Shown here: in pieces, positions 60,907-64,000 of the stretch
How the letters are laid out: every line of letters starts with the position of its first letter
How positions within the stretch are numbered: the stretch's first letter is position 1
From: Flammeovirgaceae bacterium UBA4465
Lineage (GTDB): Bacteria; Bacteroidota; Bacteroidia; Cytophagales; Cyclobacteriaceae
Reading direction: 5' to 3'
NCBI GenBank assembly: GCA_905182375.1
Contig: CAJJBF010000008.1
Coordinates: forward strand, 62,001-126,000
Length of the DNA stretch: 64,000 nt
Program-made: the position numbers and the translations under genes
The notes under the pieces: model-generated
Told to the model about the DNA's origin: nothing
Seen by the model: the letters and a program-made list of their open reading frames with translations, nothing else
The model's database searches: none

Positions 60907-61825
60907 TTGAGTATTTCAGTCAAAATATTAGGATCTAATGCAGCTTCTTTTGCCTACAACCGGCATCATACCTCTCAGGTCGTTGAAGTCGATCATAAAC
61001 ACTTCATGGTTGATTGTGGCGAGGGTACCCAACTACAAGCTAAAAAATATAATGTAAAACTCTCCAAGATCAATCACATTTTGATCAGCCATCTTCACGG
61101 TGATCACTGTTACGGATTGCTTGGACTTCTCTCCACGATGCAGCTCTATGGACGTAAACAAGTATTGACCTTGATTGGTCCACCCGGGCTTTCAGAAATG
61201 ATAACGATTCAACTCAAACATTCAAAAACGGTATTCAACTTCCCCATTGAACTCACTGAATGGAAAGAAGGGATTCAAGAACTCCTTGTAGATCTACCGA
61301 AACTTACCATCAAGAGTATTCCAATGAAGCATTCCATTCCTTGTGCCGGATTTTTGTTTGAGGAAAAACCTAATTTAAGGAGACTGAATAAGGATTATTT
61401 AACAAAGACGTTAAATCCTTTAGAAATCAAACAACTCAAATCAGGCATTGATGTACTCCATGAAGATGGTAGGACAAAGTATTCGAATGAAGAATTCACG
61501 CTTCCTCCAAGAAAGCATCATTCATATGCTTTCTGTTCAGATACAAAATACGATGAAGAGCTGATCAAATGGATTAAAGGAGTCGATTTACTTTATCATG
61601 AGGCTACCTTTATGGAGGAGCATGAAAGAGCGCGCGCATCTGACCTTTCATACCACCGCGGCGCAAGCAGGACGTATCGCAACCGCAGCAAGAGTTGGTA
61701 AGCTTACTATAGGACATTTTTCTACACGGTACAAAGATTTGAGCCCTTTATTAAAAGAAGTGCAAACTGAATTTGAAAATGCCCACTTGGCCTTAGAGGG
61801 TCGTATATTTGAAATCAATGAGTAA
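60907..61825 (+). pseudogene. rnz: Ribonuclease Z, one frameshift, TTG start
   Basis: tRNase Z trims tRNA 3' ends. The start is a TTG immediately after the STAS stop (LSISVKILGSNAAS), as no ATG fits. The metallo-beta-lactamase core has HILISHLHGDHCYG (HxHxDH), PMKHSIPCAGF (His) and FCSDTKYDEEL (Asp). The frame breaks in a GC run (61630-61637); two extra bases join HERARAHLTFHTTAAQ to IATAARVGKLTIGHFSTRY. Repaired length is ~306 residues. Because rnz is normally essential, a two-base loss in sequencing is the best explanation. It overlaps the VUT gene by eight bases. Confidence 0.93.
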
Positions 61826-62613
61826 GACCCTAGCTACAGGAAAAAAACAACAACTCTTCTTAATCCTTTCAGGTATATTTATCACCAATGCCTTGCTTGC
61901 AGAAATCATGGGTGTTAAAATTTTTTCTGCTGAAAAAATAATAGGTGTCGCACCTGCTCATATTGAAATCTTAGGTTTTAATCTTGATTTTAACCTTACC
62001 GCAGGGGTTGTTTTATGGCCTGTGGTTTTTTTGAACTACTGATATTATCAATGAATACTTTGGTAGGGAAGGCATTAAAAAAATTAGCTTATTGACCGCT
62101 GGTTTGATCAGCTATGCGTTCCTTATTATTTATACCATCACCCTATTGCCTCCCGCGCAGTTTTGGCTAGAACTCAATGCCCTAGATGCGCTCGGAAATG
62201 TCTTTAATATAGACTTGGCTTTCAATAAAATTTTCACCCAAGGCCTGGGTATCATCGTGGGAAGTTTAGTTGCCTTCCTCATAGGTCAATTATTGGACGT
62301 TTATATTTTTCAAAAGCTCAGACAATTTACTGGAGCAAAATTGATTTGGTTAAGAGCAACCGGCTCTACGCTGATCTCTCAATTAATTGACAGCTTCGTT
62401 GTGCTCTTTTTGGCCTTTTATCTATTGGCTCCGGCAGAGAGTCAATGGCCACTTGCTCAAGTATTGGCTGTGGGATCTGTCAATTATATCTTCAAATTTG
62501 TCATTGCCATTTTGAGCACTCCCATCATTTATTTAGGCCATTACGGAATTGAAAAATATTTAGGGGTCGAACGGGCACAAAAAATGGCAGAGGAAGCTAC
62601 CCAAAATAGCTAA
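61818..62613 (+). pseudogene. VUT family (queuosine precursor transporter-like), one frameshift
   Basis: Start at the ATG at 61818, overlapping the rnz stop. Seven to eight transmembrane helices: early IFITNALLAEIMGVKIF, then after a break near 62034 TDIINEYFGREG, GLGIIVGSLVAFLIGQLLDV, and RATGSTLISQLIDSFVVLFL. These are the YhhQ/VUT family motifs, thought to import queuosine precursors. One extra A turns a Thr codon into Asn-Tyr-stop (WPVVFLN); removing it restores a ~264-residue protein. Sequence error is more likely than decay. Confidence 0.9.
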
Positions 62614-62645
62614 TCACCCATTTAAAACTGGATCTATAATGCCAT

Positions 62646-63890
62646 TCAGGGCGATACTCCTTGGAGCAATAAACCACAAATATAGGCCCCATAAGTACCC
62701 ACAACATATCCTAGCACGGCCAATAGCACACCTACGGGAGCTAAAGATGGACTGAAATAGGCCGCTACAATAGGTGCAGACGCAGCCCCTCCCACGTTGG
62801 CCTGACTACCTACCGCTATAAAGAAATAGGGGGCCTTGATGATTTTAGCTACTACGATCAGTAATATGGCATGAAAACCAATCCAAATAAATCCAATTAA
62901 AAACAAGCCTGGATTTTCAAAAACAGCCAATATATCCATGTTCATGCCAATGGTAGTAATCAAAACATAAACCATCAAACTACCCAATTTTGATGCCCCT
63001 ACATGCTCCAAAGATCGCGCACGAGTAAAAGACAGCGCAACGCCCAATGTGGCGGCAATCACTACGATCCAAAAGAACCCTGAGGTCAAACTATAATCTT
63101 GTAATTGTGGGAAATTAACAATCAAATAAGGGGCAATGAGATCACTCAAAAAATGAGACAAACCCATACAGCCAAAACCAATGGCCAAAATCTTAACAAT
63201 GTCTGATAGAGAAGCTGTTTTTGCAGACTTCTGTTGGAAATCTTCCATGCGATTTTTTAAATTTTCAATGGCTCGATCATCGGCCTTTAATAATTGGTTG
63301 ATCTTTTTGTTTTTACCTATCCCTAGCATTAAAATGGCCAGCCATAAATTACCCATGATCACATCTACCGCCACCATCTTCGAGAACAAGGGTCCACCTA
63401 CTTCAAAAACTTCTTTCATTGCTGTTTGATTGGCAGAACCTCCAATCCATGAGCCCGCAATGGTAGTCATGCCTCGCCATATTTCTTCAGTAGGTGGCGC
63501 ATTGATGACTTCAGGGGCAATATAAGAAATCAAAAGAAGGGCTATAGGGCCCCCTAAGATAATACCGACGGTACCTGTAAAGAACATAATGATGGCCTTA
63601 GGCCCTAATTTTATGAGCTCCTTAACATCTACCGAAAGCGTTAATAAAATCAAACTGGTCGGCAATAAATACCGAGAAGCCATGAAATATAAATTAGACT
63701 TTGTAGGGTCAATGATGCCAAAACTATAAAGTAACGACGGTAAAAAATAACAAACAAGTACGGATGGAACCCAACCATAGAATTTTTTCCAAAACCATGA
63801 CTTACTGTCTGAGGTATAAAAAACAGCTCCCAAAATCAACATCAGGATACCAAATATTACCGCATCATTTTGAATTAAAGCTTCGTTCAT
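62646..63890 (-). CDS. DUF819 family membrane protein
   Basis: This 414-residue protein has about twelve transmembrane helices in the DUF819 (YjcL-like) pattern: an N-terminal MLILGAVFYTSDSKSW, GSWIGGSANQTAMKEVFEVG near residue 155, and GSQANVGGAASAPIVAAYF near the end. The repeated small-residue motifs (GGSANQ and GSQANVGGAASAP) resemble transporter sites. Substrate unknown. Its ATG overlaps the stop of the next minus-strand gene (ATGA), so it is the second gene of an operon. Confidence 0.88.
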   Translation of the reverse strand: MNEALIQNDAVIFGILMLILGAVFYTSDSKSWFWKKFYGWVPSVLVCYFLPSLLYSFGIIDPTKSNLYFMASRYLLPTSLILLTLSVDVKELIKLGPKAIIMFFTGTVGIILGGPIALLLISYIAPEVINAPPTEEIWRGMTTIAGSWIGGSANQTAMKEVFEVGGPLFSKMVAVDVIMGNLWLAILMLGIGKNKKINQLLKADDRAIENLKNRMEDFQQKSAKTASLSDIVKILAIGFGCMGLSHFLSDLIAPYLIVNFPQLQDYSLTSGFFWIVVIAATLGVALSFTRARSLEHVGASKLGSLMVYVLITTIGMNMDILAVFENPGLFLIGFIWIGFHAILLIVVAKIIKAPYFFIAVGSQANVGGAASAPIVAAYFSPSLAPVGVLLAVLGYVVGTYGAYICGLLLQGVSP

Positions 63891-64000
63891 TCAGACTTGA
63901 TTAAAGTTACCAGTTCATTAAGTATCATCGCCGTTGCACCCCAAATAAAGTGGTCATCAATATCATAATAGGGTGCCCTTAAAGTTACTCCTCTGGTCTG
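63887..64000 (-). CDS. Partial CDS, NUDIX hydrolase (CoA pyrophosphatase-like) C-terminus
   Basis: The last 37 codons of a gene that enters from the right edge: TLRAPYYDIDDHFIWGATAMILNEL. This is the conserved end of CoA pyrophosphatase-type NUDIX proteins (TPYF-DIDGHVVWGATAMM-like). The catalytic NUDIX box would be outside the window. The stop overlaps the DUF819 ATG. Confidence 0.75.
   Translation of the reverse strand, partial: QTRGVTLRAPYYDIDDHFIWGATAMILNELVTLIKSE

Overview
The window is chromosomal DNA from a Bacteroidota bacterium, most like free-living aquatic Cytophagia/Saprospiria-type lineages. The evidence is a type IX secretion C-terminal sorting domain, a SusC-like carboxypeptidase-regulatory/TonB-dependent receptor, DUF3127, a Bat-type VWA/TPR pair, a histone H1 (Hc1)-like domain, a YwqK-repeat protein, a fused purL with glutaminase domain, AT-rich spacers and TAnnTTTG-type -7 promoter motifs.

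Layout. 0-2 kb: edge of a DUF2452-like gene, a small membrane protein, DUF3127 and a wrecked phosphoesterase gene. 2-5.4 kb: Na+/solute symporter, DUF4442 protein and YihY-family protein. 5.5-11.1 kb (minus): a tightly overlapping six-gene unit, tetR - LolA-like - two FtsX/LolC-like permeases - LolD-like ATPase - outer-membrane beta-barrel, with a palindromic operator just upstream of tetR; it looks like a lipid or lipoprotein export system. 11.1-19 kb (minus): phosphoesterase, then an RND efflux cassette (tetR-tolC-mfp-acrB). 19-27.7 kb (plus): alpha/beta hydrolase, purL, tRNA-Gln, prs, rplY, pth, a flavoprotein and a thiamine-binding protein. 27.7-31 kb is a decayed zone with two ruined secreted-protein genes and repeats. 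31-43.6 kb: metG (minus), typA, an M61 peptidase, a second tripartite exporter (HlyD-MacB permease-TolC), a methyltransferase-like membrane protein, a dienoyl-CoA reductase and DUF6503. 43.9-55.5 kb is accessory: a huge ThuA/sugar-dehydrogenase/cytochrome c gene, a TonB receptor, tRNA-Arg and tRNA-Ser, a BNR/cadherin/T9SS remnant, an unknown lipoprotein, an IS remnant and an Hc1-fused ORF. 56-64 kb: Bat-type VWA and TPR proteins, a YwqK-repeat protein, purC-STAS-rnz-VUT transporter (all overlapping or abutting), DUF819 and the end of a NUDIX gene.

The most striking overall property is a very high density of small indels. About sixteen loci are broken, including purL, typA and rnz, which should be essential or nearly so. 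Many lesions sit in homopolymer or GC-dinucleotide runs, which points to sequencing error at those sites. Other lesions (a 17-bp duplication, in-frame nonsense codons, a truncated IS and an internal deletion) look like genuine decay. I typed frame-disrupted genes as pseudogene for consistency and say in each entry which explanation I favour. I did not find a clear-cut novel defence or mobile system. The best candidates for a second look are the Lol-like export operon, the ORF that runs into an Hc1 gene through its likely start signal, and the dual-frame acidic/basic repeat in the TPR gene.
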